Positions 34,701-48,700 of a stretch of DNA of 64,000 nucleotides are shown piece after piece (positions within the stretch are counted from its first letter, which is position 1; each line of letters opens with the position of its first letter). The notes below the pieces were generated by a model. The model searched no databases. It saw nothing but the letters and a program-made list of their open reading frames with translations, and was not told where the DNA came from. Location: the NCBI GenBank assembly GCA_008638375.1, contig CM018038.1, positions 16,514,515 to 16,578,514 of the forward strand, written 5' to 3'. This DNA is from Nyssa sinensis. Lineage: Eukaryota > Streptophyta > Magnoliopsida > Cornales > Nyssaceae. Made by a program: the position numbers and the translations under genes.

Positions 34701-35639
34701 GTGCCTATTTAGAGGAGATTTAGATTATAAAGAATTGATTTTAGGGAATTGATATTGGCAAAAATCAATTTGTTAATGGAGTGCTCGGCAAACACTGTTT
34801 AGAAGTGATTATGAATTATAAATTTTTTTTGTCCCTTATTTAATAAATCTAAAATATATATTGTATATTATAAATGAATTAATATTTAATATATATTATA
34901 AAATAATATAATGATATAATATAAAATGAATATTTCAATTTAAGTCTGAAGTTTTATTCAAATGATACAGATTCCATTCTCCACGCAATCCAAAAAGAGA
35001 GGAATATTTCAAATTAGGACCGAGCTCCTTTTCCAAATAATGCAAGTTCCATTTTCCACACTAGAGGAATATTTCAAATTAAGATTGAAGTCCTATCCAA
35101 AAGTTTTCATTCTCCACACAATCGAAAAACAGAAAGGAATATTTTAAATTAGAATTGTGGTCTTATCTAAATGGTGCAAATTCTCATTCTCAACGCAATC
35201 GAAAAAGAGAGAGATCTTTCAAAGGACCATGCTTAGTTCCAAATTCGGTAGGAAGAATTTCTTTTAATCCACATACATGTGACAGCATTAGTGGGCAACA
35301 TATGCAATGTACATGTATTTTTTGATTTATTAATTAATCTTTTTTGTTAAAACTAAATAATTATATTCATTTGGACAACATATGCAATGTACAGAGAAAG
35401 ATTATCTTACCTAATTTAGAGCCGAAAAGTGTCCTATTTGGACAAACTTAAAATGCTAGAAGAGCCTATGAAGTGCTTTTTCTCATTTTTAAGCGTTTCG
35501 TCAAATAAGCCCACCCCATGACCCCAAAAAAGCGAAAGTAGTTTCCATTCCTATCAGTCTCATTTTATTTCCTGTCATGATTTTCCATACCAAAACACAA
35601 AAGTGTGGTGGGGGTAAATGGCCCCCCCCAAACGGCGCC
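34701..35639. mobile_element. PIF/Harbinger-like non-autonomous element (larger relative of 16602-16967)
   Basis: Flanked by TTA on both sides (34698-34700 and 35640-35642). The left end is GTGCCTATTTAGAGGAG; the right end as reverse complement is GGCGCCGTTTGGGGGG. Subterminal blocks AGATTATAAAGAATTGATTT and TTAGAAGTGATTAT match the MITE in the xylanase intron. The middle (about 34940-35230) has four imperfect copies of a unit with GGAATATTTCAAATTA, TTCCATTCTCCACGCAATC and AAAAAGAGAG, giving the extra length. Confidence 0.65.
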
Positions 35640-35642
35640 TTA

Positions 35643-37146
35643 AACTATGATTATGAACTTTCGCAGGGTAAGAAGGAAAGGGGTCAAGCTAATGAACAAG
35701 TAAGTTAGTTTAGGGTTCAAGCTATTTTTTAGTGTGAAGAGAAGCCAAATAGGATTCTCTTAATTATTAACAACTGGCTAATTTTAATTAATTCGGGTTA
35801 ATTAGTCCCTTTTAATATTTTGTTTACATAGAAAAGATTGAAGGGACCAATTAACCCCAATTAATTAAGATTGAAGGGCTCATGGAGTTTCACTGAATTA
35901 AGGAAGTGACCGTTACTTTATATAAGCTTTTGTTTGAAAAAAAGGAATGATAAAATTAAATATTGATACAACGTCATAAAGTGCTAAAAGAACAACAATG
36001 TGCTTTTTCCAAATGCATTTCTCATCAAACACATGCAAATGAATTAACTAGAGAGAGAACAAGTATCAAATGAGAAATTAAGACAATGAGGCGACATTAG
36101 TACGCTTGTTATAATCTTTTTTTCTTTTAATTAATACTTTTTGAGTATTAATTTTTGGATAAAATTATTGTGTTGGGCAAATGGGTGGCACCCCTTTATT
36201 CTTCACTTTAAAAAAAAAAAACTTAGCCAACTCATAGGATTGATGACATTAAATTTGCATCAGCTCCCTTTCTTTATTTCTATGAAAATTTGAACTCTAT
36301 TCTTCTTTTTAAAAATGAGTAGATAATATTATTGGATCGTTACTTTTTTTGGTTTATTTTAATACAACGGTGGTGGGAGGTGGAATCGAATTCACTCAAA
36401 TTATGTGAAAAATGAACACTTACACTACTCGAATATGAACCCAATCATTGTTTCGACTCATTTCTTAAACATAACAATTTTTTACGGACCCAATTTATTT
36501 TTCATTTTTTTAAAATCGGGAGTTAGTTCCTCAAAAGCTTTAGTATTTTCGCAAATACCTCCTCCTAATTTTAGTATCTATGTTTTTTTTTCTTCTGGGC
36601 TGTTTGGAGCAACTTTTGCCCTTTATTTTTGTGTTCCCGTTTGTAAAATTTATCTCAAAAAATGTTCATGACCATTTGGTCAAGTTTTTAAACTTGCCTT
36701 TGTGTTGATTTCTTTTTCAAATGCACGCACACAAGTATGTACCTTTGAAAGAAAAAATGCATTTTAGAAAGCGGTTCCAAACACCCGATTATTTGTTTTT
36801 ACTCTGTCACTTAAAACAATATTTGGTTTTTGATACAATAATAAGGAGGGAGAACCTATTTTTTATTTGTGTGCGCGATACTGGAAATAATCGAATCCAT
36901 ACTAATTGAATAAAAAATAGATACTTGCATTACTCAAATAAAACCTCAGTCCTAACAATATTTGACGTTATGGGGAGGTTAAATTGTAAGTTTTTTTTTT
37001 TATAAAATGGAACTTTGCCAAACTTTGTCAAATGCTCGTGACAACACCTCTCTTTATGGCCTTTTCTCATGGGGATTAGAAGATTTTGAAACAGTCATTT
37101 TTAGTTCATTTCCTAAAGCTCTTAATCATGGTCCAATTGTTGTTGG
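35643..37146. other. Intergenic DNA, no gene seen
   Basis: Ordinary AT-rich sequence. Short open frames at 36405-36671 and 36721-36909 have no recognisable content. The motif 'actcgaat...gaaccca' near 36425 recurs inverted near 37925, probably a dispersed repeat. Confidence 0.4.
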
Positions 37147-37513
37147 ATGTAATTTGCTTTGTCACTTTTAAAAATAGGACCAATTCATTGGAACAATTCA
37201 TGACAGGATTGCCTTTGTTTTAACTTTGTTGTTTTTTTGTTCCTTACTTCTTTTTTTGGTTAAAAACATTAGTCTTTAATCCTTCTATTCTTTAACAAAA
37301 AAAAGGAAAAAAAAACTAAAAATAGATGTAATTTGCTTTGTCACTTTTAAAAATAGGACCAATTCATTGGAACAGTTCATGACAGGATTGCCTTTGTTTT
37401 TACATTTTTGTTTTTTTGTTTTTTGTTCTTTACTTCTTTTTTTGGTTAAAAACATTAGTCTTTAATCCTTCTATTCTTTAACAAAAAGAAAAAAGAAAAA
37501 AAAAACTAAAAAT
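37147..37513. repeat. Recent tandem duplication of about 180 bp
   Basis: The stretch 37147-37324 (GATGTAATTTGCTTTGTCAC to ACTAAAAATA) is repeated at 37325-37513. Differences are few and mainly length changes in the T- and A-runs. No gene is interrupted. Confidence 0.92.
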
Positions 37514-38793
37514 AGAGCTACAATCTCTTTCTAATTTTTAGTCAATGCTTAGTGCACATTACTGTGGTTTCTGTTGAAGTGATTCAATCACCCAATATTT
37601 TTTTCCCCTAATAATGTAAAGGACACTTTATTGACTTACTTATGAGCCATAATATGACTCTTGAACCTCTTTCCTTTCCTTCTTTATTAGTGAAAACAAA
37701 AGGAGGATATCTTGTCCAATAAAAGCATATTACAGTTGTATTAGCCTTGCCTTTATTAATTATTATTAAAATGCTAAGCAGCTGGAAGGAGGATCATAAA
37801 GACCATTCATGCTGTTGGTTGGAGAAGCTAATTATGTGAACTACATTAATCCACGTAGTGTATTAATGTGTTAATCACACGCTAAACATTATTGTTGTAT
37901 CAAATAATTGAGATACTATTCGAGTAGTGTAAGTGCTCGTTCTCGTATAGTTGACATAGATTCGATTCCCTTCCATCGTTGTATCAAAAAAATATTAATT
38001 TATAGAATATTTAGCTAGAAGTAATAGTGTTAAGGAAGAAAATAATAACAATTTTTCTATGATTTATGACTAAATAAAAAATTGAAATACTTAACGTCAT
38101 GTCAAAAATATATCTCGTCTTATTTAATTATATGATTCATAGCATAAAAGTCGCATATATAAATATATGTCATTAAAATAAATTGAAATATATCAACAAA
38201 TTTCAACAAAAAAAGGAATCCTAAGGCCATCTTCTATAGGGATTCATAGGGTGGTTGTTCAAAGAGATTCTTGAATCCACATGTATAAGACAAATAATAA
38301 TTTGATTGACTAAAAAACAGTGATAATCATCATGAGGAAGAGACCTAGGATTAACTTTGTAGACATTATCTTTAACATGAACCAATCTAAATGAATCTGC
38401 TATGCTCCCATTATTCTATCATTTGTGATTATATATATATATATATACACACACACTACTTTAGGACATGCCAAGTATCAGAAGAGTGTAATGCATTTAA
38501 CATGATATGTTGTTTTTGGGGTGAAACTATTCACCACTTTGTCCTTCTTACTAAAAAAAATGCTTTATAATGATTAATGGGTTAGAGAATTGTAGTAGAT
38601 TCTGCAACCTTATAGGTGGTGCTAATTGAGGAATTTATAGTCAACTTATTTTTGACTTATGTCTGTATTTAATCAAGTCCTTAAAAAGCAAACAGCAGCA
38701 AGACCACCAAGAAGTTTCACTTTATGTAGAACGTAAGTATGAGATTCAGAATCTCAAGGGACAATTCAGTTGGAGACGTCTTAAAAAATAAGT
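37514..38793. other. Intergenic DNA, no gene seen
   Basis: AT-rich; a TA/CA microsatellite lies at about 38433-38455. Confidence 0.45.
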
Positions 38794-38801
38794 GTTAATG
38801 T

Positions 38802-39350
38802 AAGGGTGTCAATTCGGATTATCGTGTCGTGTTCAGGTGGTGTTAAGGCATACATATTCAAAAATATGTGTGAACTCAAACCCGACACTATTAACTAATC
38901 GTGTCAAGTTTCAAAAGCCAAACCCAACCCATTTATTAAACAGGTTACACGTGTCGACACATTTAACCGGTTTATTTTAATTTTTTTATTTTTAAAATAA
39001 AAAATTTACCTATCTTTTAATATGTATAAATAATTTTTAAATTTAGTAACTTTGGATATGGACCAAATCAAAGTAGAAACCTCTTTTATAAATAAAAAAT
39101 CTCAAAACCTTGATAAATATTTGATGTGAGATGAATTACCTTAACTCATAATATATTTTACAATTAAACGTGTTAAGTTGTATTAAACGGGTTGACATTA
39201 GTAAAACCTAAACCCGACCTGTGTTATTAATCGTGTTATATGTGTCAACCCATTTATGACCCAAACTCATTTATGCTAAACCCAAACCTGTTAACTTCGT
39301 GTCGTATTCAAGTTTTGTTGTCGTATCATATTAAAAATTGACACCCCTAT
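38802..39350. mobile_element. hAT-type MITE with perfect 8-bp target duplication
   Basis: GTTAATGT flanks the element on both sides (38794-38801 and 39351-39358). The termini are AAGGGTGTCAATT and, as reverse complement, ATAGGGGTGTCAATT. The inside is rich in repeats of AACCCGAC, CGTGTC and ACCCATTTAT. An 8-bp duplication with A/TAGGG-type short TIRs is typical of hAT elements. No transposase. Confidence 0.85.
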
Positions 39351-39882
39351 GTTAATGTTCTTAATTTAATATTGTACAAGTACTTTCGGAGTCACCTTTC
39401 ATTCAAGTGAAATTTGTATAAATTAATCATGAAAAGAGGTTTATTTTTACAATACGATCATGCGATTGAAGGTTACTATTGGTGGATTCAATTCAGAGTC
39501 ACCTTTTTCTTCTCAATGATTGCAAAAATATATATGCACATGTAATATAATGTAATGTGGTTCTATTTCTTGAGATGATAAAATTAGTTTTATAGTGTAA
39601 TTTGTTGGATATGGAGGAAAATGAAAGGAAGGAAAAAGAAATAGGGAAGGAGGATGGAAAATTTTTCATTATTTTATATGGAGAAATGGGGGAAGAAAAA
39701 GGAAAGAAAGGAGACTCAACATTTCCTTTCCTTTCAAAATGGAGAGGAAATTTTGAAAGGAAAGGGTGAAAAAAGGGGTTCTTCCTCCATTTTTTTCTTA
39801 GAAAAAGTTTATTTAATATAGAGGATATAATTGTAAACTTAGGGTTCTTCCTGTATTTTTATTTAATATAGAGGATACCAAT

Positions 39883-40180
39883 TTTTTTTTTTTTATTTTG
39901 GTAAATGAAATTGTATTACCAAGAGAAAAACAAGCTACAAGGCTTACACCCAGGCAAAAGAGTAATTATTCAATGATGGCCTCTCATAAATATTTAGTTT
40001 TCTCATGATTTTGACATTTGAATTTCTTCTCAATTTTAGAAAAAATTGAATGTTTTTAAGAGACTTTACACGATAATGTAATGAAAAATTACACTGAATA
40101 ATTTTTCCAGACAATAGCCAAGAGGCCAAAAAGAAATTACAAAGAACTAGAGGAAAACACAAGCAAGGCTACAAAATATC
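39883..40180 (-). mobile_element. Possible LINE 3' end, minus strand
   Basis: A T-run at about 39883-39893 is followed by ATTTTGGTAAATGAAATTGT and ATTACCAAGAGAAAAACAAG. Read on the minus strand this is a short 3' UTR ending in an A-tail, as in plant LINEs. Protein similarity is not visible, so the assignment rests on the tail. Confidence 0.35.
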
Positions 40181-41935
40181 TTGGGGATCAGTGTTATTTG
40201 ATAGTTCAGGCGATTGTTGAAAATTAGAGAATTACTCTCCTCTTGATACTCACATCATTATAACACCAATGAAAAATAAGATATGGAAATGAAGATGAGA
40301 ATATGTATAAATACTGTAAAATAAGGCTTTTATTACAACCTTGTACTAAATATAATGTAACAGGATATGATATAGCAGTAATATAATATAGTCTATTGAT
40401 GTGGTAAAGGTCGTAAAAGATGTAATAGAAGTGGTAGCAACTGTAGAAGACATGATTACTATTAGGCCATGTTTGATTTATAAGATTAGATCAGTTTCAA
40501 GAAATGAAATAGAAAATAAAATGAAATAAAATATGAATTACTTATCTAGATCAAAAATAATAATTGAAATTTTTTTTAATAGAATAACCATTTTATGAAA
40601 TAAGCACTTTCGATCATACTAAAAAAAATAAAAAATTAAAAAATTAAAACGAACATTCTTAAAATGTCAATTCTTGCACATCAAACATGATCTTATAGTT
40701 GTTGCTATGCTAGGCTTTAGTTAAAGCTATGTGACACGAGAATCAGGCTGGTGCTACACTACACTATGGGGTAAGCTAAATTGGGTTAAGGAAAGATAAA
40801 CAGAGTTTAAGAACCCAAGGTTAATTTGTTGGTGTAATTGGGCAATCCTTTCGGGAGCAATGTTTGGTATGTCCGATTGCTTCACTTGATGATATCATTT
40901 ATCACAGTTCTTTTTCAAAATTTAATTAAAAAGATGAAATATATTTATGAATTATAAAAAAATTTATTAACACATTATTTAATAAATCAAACCAATGTAT
41001 CAAACATTTTTCTTTTGAATGATATCATCTGTAAAACCTTTTAACCAAAACTTTTTTCAAAGAATCGATTTAGTGCAGCCAAATATACTATTAAACCATA
41101 AGTGTGATACCTATATGCAATGACTCAGCTAGAGAGATGTGAATAATTTTTATTAAAGGGTGGTATTAAAATATTTAATATAATAGTTCACAAAAATTGT
41201 TAAATTATTTTAATTTTATTATAAATTTAAATAATTTCACGTAAAAAAAAAAAACTAAATGCACAAGACTGGTGTCATTGTAAGATTTAAGAAAAGTTGA
41301 ACGTGTGATGAAACTGTTTTTTTATGATCCAACCATGTAAAAACAAATGTGTAAATTAAAAGTTTTGGATATGATAAATAATTCAATAACATAATATAGT
41401 CAGTGTAGTCGGTGCCTGAAAATATTAACAGTAAAGGTAATCTTATTTTCAGATTTTATTAAAAATATTTATTTTTAAATTTTATCAAAAATATTTATTA
41501 TTATAAGTAACAGTATTATATTATTTGAATATCACATCACGAAAATAATATTAATCTTATACAATGATCCACTAGAAAGATATAGAATTAGAATTAAGTA
41601 AACATAAAATTATTGTAATATTAATTTTACACAATGATCCGCTTAAAAAACAAAGAATTAGGATTAAGAATAGTTCTAATTTGTGATGACCAAAAAGGTT
41701 TTACATTTTTCACTATATATATATATATATACATATATATGACAGGAACAGCAAACAGCATAGGGAAGTGGCAAAGAGAGCACTGGCAGTCAGTGAGTGA
41801 GTGACAATTGAATGAGGCGTACCTGAAGCTAAAAGTACCACCTGTTGGTAACGTCCTATCCTCCTTCACAATACTTTTATTAAACCCAAATTAAAATAAA
41901 ATAAAATAAAAAGTGGGGTTTAAAAGGTTAGTGCA
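40181..41935. other. Intergenic DNA, no gene seen
   Basis: AT-rich with short T- and A-runs; TA microsatellite at about 41716-41739. Confidence 0.45.
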
Positions 41936-42290
41936 CCGGAACACCTCTCTCCTCTCCTCTGCTCTCCTGGCCCCCCTCCCATCCAGAGGAGCGCGGGACT
42001 CCCGGGAGTGTTTTTAAGGGCCGTGGGTTCCACCCTATGTCCTTAAACAACTGTTCCTCACAAACCTCTGCTTTTTGCCTCTGCCCAATCCCTCTCTCTC
42101 TCTGTCTCTCTCTTTCGGTTGAGGAAAATGGTGGTGGTCGTCGCCGCCAGCTATACCTTATTTGATGTTTCAAAGACCACAAGGACAAACAACTAACCAT
42201 ACATATGTCCTTCTTGTCTCTCTCTCCCTCTATATATATATATATATATAACAACACTCTCTGTGTATCTTTCTCTCTGCACATGGTTGT
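41936..42290. promoter_or_regulatory. Pyrimidine-rich, less AT-rich island upstream of the KNOX gene
   Basis: The island carries several CT runs (about 41944-41968, 42092-42112, 42218-42232), a CCCGGGAG patch at 42001 and a (TA)n run at 42232-42250. It stands out from more than 2 kb of AT-rich DNA on each side and lies 3.5-3.8 kb before the KNOX start codon. CT/GA islands in plants often mark promoters, 5' UTRs or Polycomb-related GAGA sites. No coding frame is convincing. It could be a distal regulatory region, a distant 5' UTR exon or an unrelated non-coding transcript. Confidence 0.3.
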
Positions 42291-42509
42291 TCTGCAAACT
42301 GGGTTATCACAAACAGCACTTAACTCCGATTGGGTGGTCAGAACCTTTTCACTGTTTACCGTTGAAATTTCGTACATCTTTTATGCAGCTATACAATCTC
42401 TGTTCCGAACACACCCTATTGCACAGCGGTACAAATACATGAATGAGGTCACACCCATGGTATCCGTTTGCTCAAACACTCCTTCACTCATTGTTAGTTA
42501 TTAATGTTT

Positions 42510-43675
42510 GTTAATATATTGTGTTTTTTAGAAGTTAAATATCAGAGAAAGACTTTTTTGATTGATTATAACTTACTTGTAAATAACATTTCTCAAGTTA
42601 ATTACCTAAAAAAAAACATTTCTTAAGTTGACAAAGAAAATTTATTTACAACATATCAAATTATGAAATGATAAATTCAGTTCAATTCAGACATGTCATC
42701 TAGTAAATTATTTTGACAAGAATAGAATTTTCCAAAATTTGATGAGTTAGCATTTGGAGGAGTGGTGTCAATTACCATGGAAATAATTATTATCAATTTT
42801 ATATGTAATATATCCATTATTAATTTATAAATATCAGTCACATACAAAAGCAAACATATTCACATTTGTATTTTTAATATAATTGTCACTATGTGATATT
42901 TTTAAAAATTACATTACGTAAGATTAAAGTTTTATCTGAGATAACAAAGTTTATTTATTTTTACATGCATGACTTAGATTCGAAAAGTGCACAACTATGT
43001 TGTAATAAAAAATAATTACTTTAGGTTAAGTTCAAAAGTATTATGTAAGTACACATCAAATTTAAATCAGAATTAAGATAATTTTTTCCTAAATTAAAAC
43101 TACAAAAGATAGATCGGTCAATAGATCAATGGACTATCACTTTCCTTAATTTATTATTATTTTTTCAACGGAAGTAGTATTGTATAATATTTATTTTAAT
43201 AGTTCACATAAATCAGAAAATCTAACAACGATCTAACAATTACACATAGATAAAACTCAACCCAAGACTAAAAAAAATAAATAAATTACACATCTCTCTT
43301 GATAGAGAAAGTGAGTAGAAATCATGACGCCCGAGTTGCTAAACAGGTTATTCTCAGTTGGCTAACAAGTTATTTTTTATAAAAAAATAGTATTCCAACT
43401 TTGACAGATTGTCCATGAAATAATCTAAAAATCTCATATATATATATATATATAGTTTTTTTTTTTTTTTTTATGAATCAGTAAAGAGATATCCTGATCC
43501 AACTTACGCGTATTAGATTAAGTTTCTTTTCTGTGACAGCTAGATCCATTCTTTAAGTTCTGATTGTCAACGATCGGTACAAAATTGACTTGAATTCGAA
43601 ACGCTTGAATTTTATTCTCAATATTTTATCACTCTCCTACTCGATATCTTTACCACTCTCTTACCGTCCCAAATG

Positions 43676-43706
<31 letters not shown>

Positions 43707-45300
43707 AACTTGGAATTTTTCTTTCTTTCTTTTATATATAATCATGTTAAAGCTACAAATCAGGAGTAAACTATTCTCACTGAATTCTCCAATTCAAAAT
43801 AAAGGAGGATTTGATCAGAGGCATATTATATGATTACCTAAAAAATAATAATGAGCTAAAACATTCGATGAGTGAGACATCCTCGTTGTCGTCCTCCTTG
43901 TTTCATGCAGGTGAGCTCTAGGAACCTTCATGAAAAGTAAGATGTAATCTTAATTTTTTTGACTTTACTATGTTTTTTTTATTTATATTTATAACTAACT
44001 TGAAACTTTATTATCAATAAAAATTATTTATCATACACGGTATGACCATACTTGACCCTATTAAACTATTAAAAAGGAAATAAATTTTAAAAATGTGTTA
44101 AGATACAAACATCTTATTAATGTTTACTTGTTCTAATTTATTAATTGTTCTTCATTTGGAAACAAGCATAGTTCAACTTTTATGGGATGTTCAGCATCTG
44201 CCTGAAAAATAAATGGTTCAAATCAACCTAATACATTAAACTATTTAAAACTTACTTCAGTGTTGATTAAATCTAATAAAATTATTTATTTATTTTATAA
44301 ATGACTGTACCTCAATGATTTGATGTAAATTTTTTTATTTCATATATGAATTGAAAGAGTCAAAATCTAACAAGGAATCGGTCATATTTTTGGAACTGTT
44401 GATTTTCATGAGTTGAAATATGTTGTAATCTGATTTGCAAAATAGTGATTTTACGTTTCTGAAATTATTGACTGATTTTGATTAATGTTAATAAATTGGT
44501 TAAGAGTAATATTATAAGTTATAAATTCTTATTTAAAAATTTGCATCTTATATAATGTAATGTGACAATAAATTATTAATAAAAAATTAGTTAGTTATCA
44601 AAAACTGAATCAATAATTTATTAACACATTCTAAAGATACAAATTTTAATACAAAAACTTTAAAAATTGAATATTATTATTTCCTTAAATCTCATCTAAA
44701 GTACCCCACTATAAGAAACTTCACCAACTAAAAAGGTAAATGGAGTAAATTTTTTTTTTTAGATCAACAAAATTTTGGCACTGCATTTTGAAATTTGAAG
44801 GAAATGGTAACTAGTGGAATCAAAATATAATTTTTTATTAAAAAAGTAAGTTGTCCTATTTAAATAATAATATTGTCACATCATATCATTTAATATAAAG
44901 TTTTAATAAAAAAAGTAACTTAACTTATTTAAATAATAAAGTTTTTATAATAATATTGTCACATCAAATCATTCAATATAAAATTGTTGTATATGTCAAG
45001 AATCAATTGTTTTAAAAGATTAAAATATTAAAGATACAAATTATATCAAATTAATAACAAGCTTGAAATCTTAAACATTTCAGGACTAAAACTTTTATAC
45101 CATATTAAGCAATTAACTATTTCAAAAACTTAAATGGTGAGAGAATCGTTTTTGAAGTCAATTCTGAAAAGGAATTTGGCGAACATGGAAAATAAATCGG
45201 TGAAAAATTTAATGGCAGGTGAAAGAAAAGTAGAAAGGAAAAGAAAACAAAAAGAAAGGGAAAAAAAAATCTAACCGGTAGGCTTTCCCTTATCTATTCT
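42510..45300. other. AT-rich DNA upstream of the KNOX gene
   Basis: No gene seen. TA microsatellites at about 43436-43454 and 43677-43696. A short direct repeat (TTATTTAAATAATAATATTG with 'gtcacatca') occurs near 44858 and 44934. Confidence 0.45.
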
Positions 45301-45310
45301 CTGCTTTGCT

Positions 45311-45320
45311 TTTATATAAT
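45311..45320 (+). promoter_or_regulatory. Candidate TATA box of the KNOX gene
   Basis: TTTATATAAT lies about 465 bases before the start codon. It is followed by a less AT-rich stretch with CT runs that fits a 5' UTR of about 430 bases. Confidence 0.5.
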
Positions 45321-45783
45321 TTTCAAATATTTCTTTATTCTTCAAGAAAGAACTTCTTGTCACCCACCCAAGCGAAGCCGCCGGTTACCGCCTAGAACCA
45401 CCGGAGTCACCTCTTCAACCCCCACTCTCTCTCGAAGATCGCCCCTCCGATGTTCATCTGATGATGCTCATACTCTACCCTTAACATGTCAAAGCCCCAG
45501 TGCAACTTCACATCAAAGCCTCCTTGACCCAACTCTTGAAATTTTCGTTTTCACTCGTATCTTGTTTATCTCCCAAGAAAATCTATAGGTACTTCGCAAC
45601 CATTGGTCCAACCCATTGATGGTTTTGGGTTGTGCGTTGTTTGGGACTAGATGACCAGTTGTGCCTTCTCTCTAGGGTTTCGCACTTCTTCTTCATATAT
45701 TTCTTGAGTTCTTGCTTTAGGGTTTTGGGTTATTTTCTTGTTTTGGTTGATAATATCATAATACCCATCTGGGTTTGTTGATA

Positions 45784-48700
45784 ATGGAGGATTACAATCA
45801 TCTGGGTGAGAATACAACTCCAAGGGGGAGCTTCTTGTACGGTGGTCCGCTTCTTGGACCCAGTTCTTCTATGTACGGACGAACCAGTAGTGGCTCTAAC
45901 GTGAGCAATCATCAGACCCAGATGCCCATGAACACGTTTCATCTTCAATCGGCCGAATGTTATCAATCTGAGTCGCAAGCACATCCAACTGTGAAGACCG
46001 AAGCGGGCACTTCGCAACACGTTCAGAAATTTCACTACCCCTCAATAATTAGGGGCCACCAAACGGTTCTTAATCAGCAGGAACAAGGAAATGAGAGCTC
46101 CGGTGAAGTTGAAGCCATTAAAGCCAAGATCATTGCTCACCCTCAGTACTCGAACCTTTTGGAAGCTTACATGGATTGCCAAAAGGTAACCACACACTTA
46201 TTCACACACACATCATTTTAAGGATTGGCTGATCTCTCTCGGTCTCACATATATATATATATATATGCTGTAAATTAGGTGGGGGCTCCTCCTGAGGTGG
46301 TAGCGCGGCTCACGGCCATTCGGCAAGAGTTCGAGACGAGGCAGCGAGCTTCCGTGACTTGTAGAGATGCTTCAAAAGACCCAGAACTCGATCAGTTCAT
46401 GGTGATTTTTATTACCAGTGTTTCCTTGTAATTGAATTGAAGTCTCTTTGTTTCGGATCGGTCTATTTCTCTTTTCTTTACCTTTTTGGGTTTAAGAATT
46501 TTAATCTTGAAATTGTTGATTAATATATAGGAAGCTTATTATGACATGCTGGTGAAATATCGAGAGGAGCTTACAAGGCCATTACAGGAGGCTATGGAAT
46601 TCATGCGAAGGATCGAAACCCAGCTCAGTATGCTTAGCAATGGCCCAGTGCGGATCTCCTCTGGTACTTTCGCTTTCCCATTTGCATACTTTTGGGGAGA
46701 GTGAAAGAGACGAGTTTTATCATCGTTATCGCTTAGCATGACAAGGATACAATACAGAAGAATATAATACAAAGTTGGTTTGATTGACGAATTCGATTGT
46801 TGGGGAGATGGATTTGGGCGTTTGGATTTCCTAGCTTGCATGTACAGTGTAGAACTGATAGTTGAACTGTCCAGTTTCCGAAGATGGGGGTCTTTCAACC
46901 GTCACAGGCCTGTCCATGTTTCTTTCATTCATTACTGTGTCCGGTATAATTAATATATATATATATATATATTTATATGACGTTTTCTGGTGCTTAGAGA
47001 GAGAGAAGGGGGCACCTAGTCACGAGAATCAAAACCCTAATCACGATTCACGAGTGCATAGTAAAAAGACATGATTTGGTTCCCTAATACTATAAACTAT
47101 GAGTGGTTAAGAGGACAAAACGATCTTATAGTATAAAAAATGATGAAACCACACGTTTGCTTCTGTAATCGGTTAGCTTTATCGGTTCTGAGTCTTCTGA
47201 CAATCATTCTTAATAGAGGTTTGCTCCAAAAACCCATCTCTCACCTCTTGGAGGTTATATCTTCTAGTATATATGTCGAATATATATATATATAGGGATG
47301 TATTTGTGTGTATATATATACATATATATATATATATAAATGTATATATATGCCTCGAGATGTATGGCAGTCATTCTCGAGTTTGTCTTCGCTTTTGAAT
47401 GGAGAACAGTTCGTTTTTGCTTCTCTATAGACTGGTCTTTAGTGGCTTAGGCCTCGGAAAATGAAGGAAATAGGATTCTGTTCATTTCAGTGCTACCCAT
47501 GTAGCCTGTACGGCTGTCAGAATTTTACTCATTTATTCAGTCATCAGATATTTATATACAAGTTTTAAAATTTTAATTTCTAAGGTATTTTGTTACTACT
47601 GCTCATGTTGATCTTTTTCTCATTTACAGAATGGCTGCAGCAATTTAAAATTGTCATGTATAACGGGGGGTTTTTAATTATTTTTTTCACTCTTAAATAG
47701 AAACAAGTGGTCCCATTAACAATTATTTGAGTGAATCCCACTATCTTGTAGATAAGCGTAAGAACATCAATTGAAAAAAACTATTATGTATAACATTGTA
47801 TATTCACTTGGGCACGTACAGGAGTTGCTCTTCCCGTGTAAGCAAATTTCGATCTATATATTTGTCACCAGGAATACGGATCATCAGGATAAATAAAACG
47901 GGTTTGGAACGCAATACTTTATATGCTCTAAATGTAGTATTATAAGTGGTAATGTATACGACATTGGTAGAATGCGATAGGGTAAGTTTAATTGTAAAAG
48001 TGTTTTCTGTATTTTTTTTTTCCCCACCCAATGATGAGTAATGGGAATTCATTAAAGTTTCCAAGTTGTTCATATAGTTATGAAATTTATTAATTATTGT
48101 ATTGAAATAAAATATGTAAAAGCATTGAACTAATCGTTATTTTTTGATTTGCATTGGTCCTTCCTATTATTTTGATAAAATATTTTTTTAAAAAAAGAAC
48201 TAAGAAATTTTTTATTTAATTGCTAAATTTAGCATTGTAACGTAAATATTTTGTCTTTGGATGTGTGTACCAAAATGAGGATCATTAGGGTATTAGTATT
48301 TTGTGATAACTATGGTCTGTATACTGGGGAATATGACTTGATTTGACACTTGCTTCAATTAATGCTTCCATATTTTGGTTCCATCTTTTATTTCTTCCTC
48401 TGTGTGTGTTTATTTGAGATTTAAGATGAGGTTGAACAATTGTATTGCTACACAAGGCTTTTGTTGGTGGTAGATTTAGGGATAAAACTAAAATTTTAGT
48501 GTTAAATTGGTGGTGCTGAAAAATTTGAAATTATTGAACAATTAGTAGCATTGTTGAGTCTTCTCTCCTTTTAAAAGCTTTGTATTGTTTTTGTTATTGC
48601 TTTTATCCAGTTAAAATGCCATTTTTTGTTCTTTCTTTTTGGTAACTGAATTTTATTGATACCAAAAATGGAGGGTAAGCCTCAAACAACTACTAATGTA

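Noticed and set aside
42205..42504. A 99-residue open frame downstream of the CT-rich island
   Set aside because: Its start is encoded by CT and TA repeats and the rest has no known motif.
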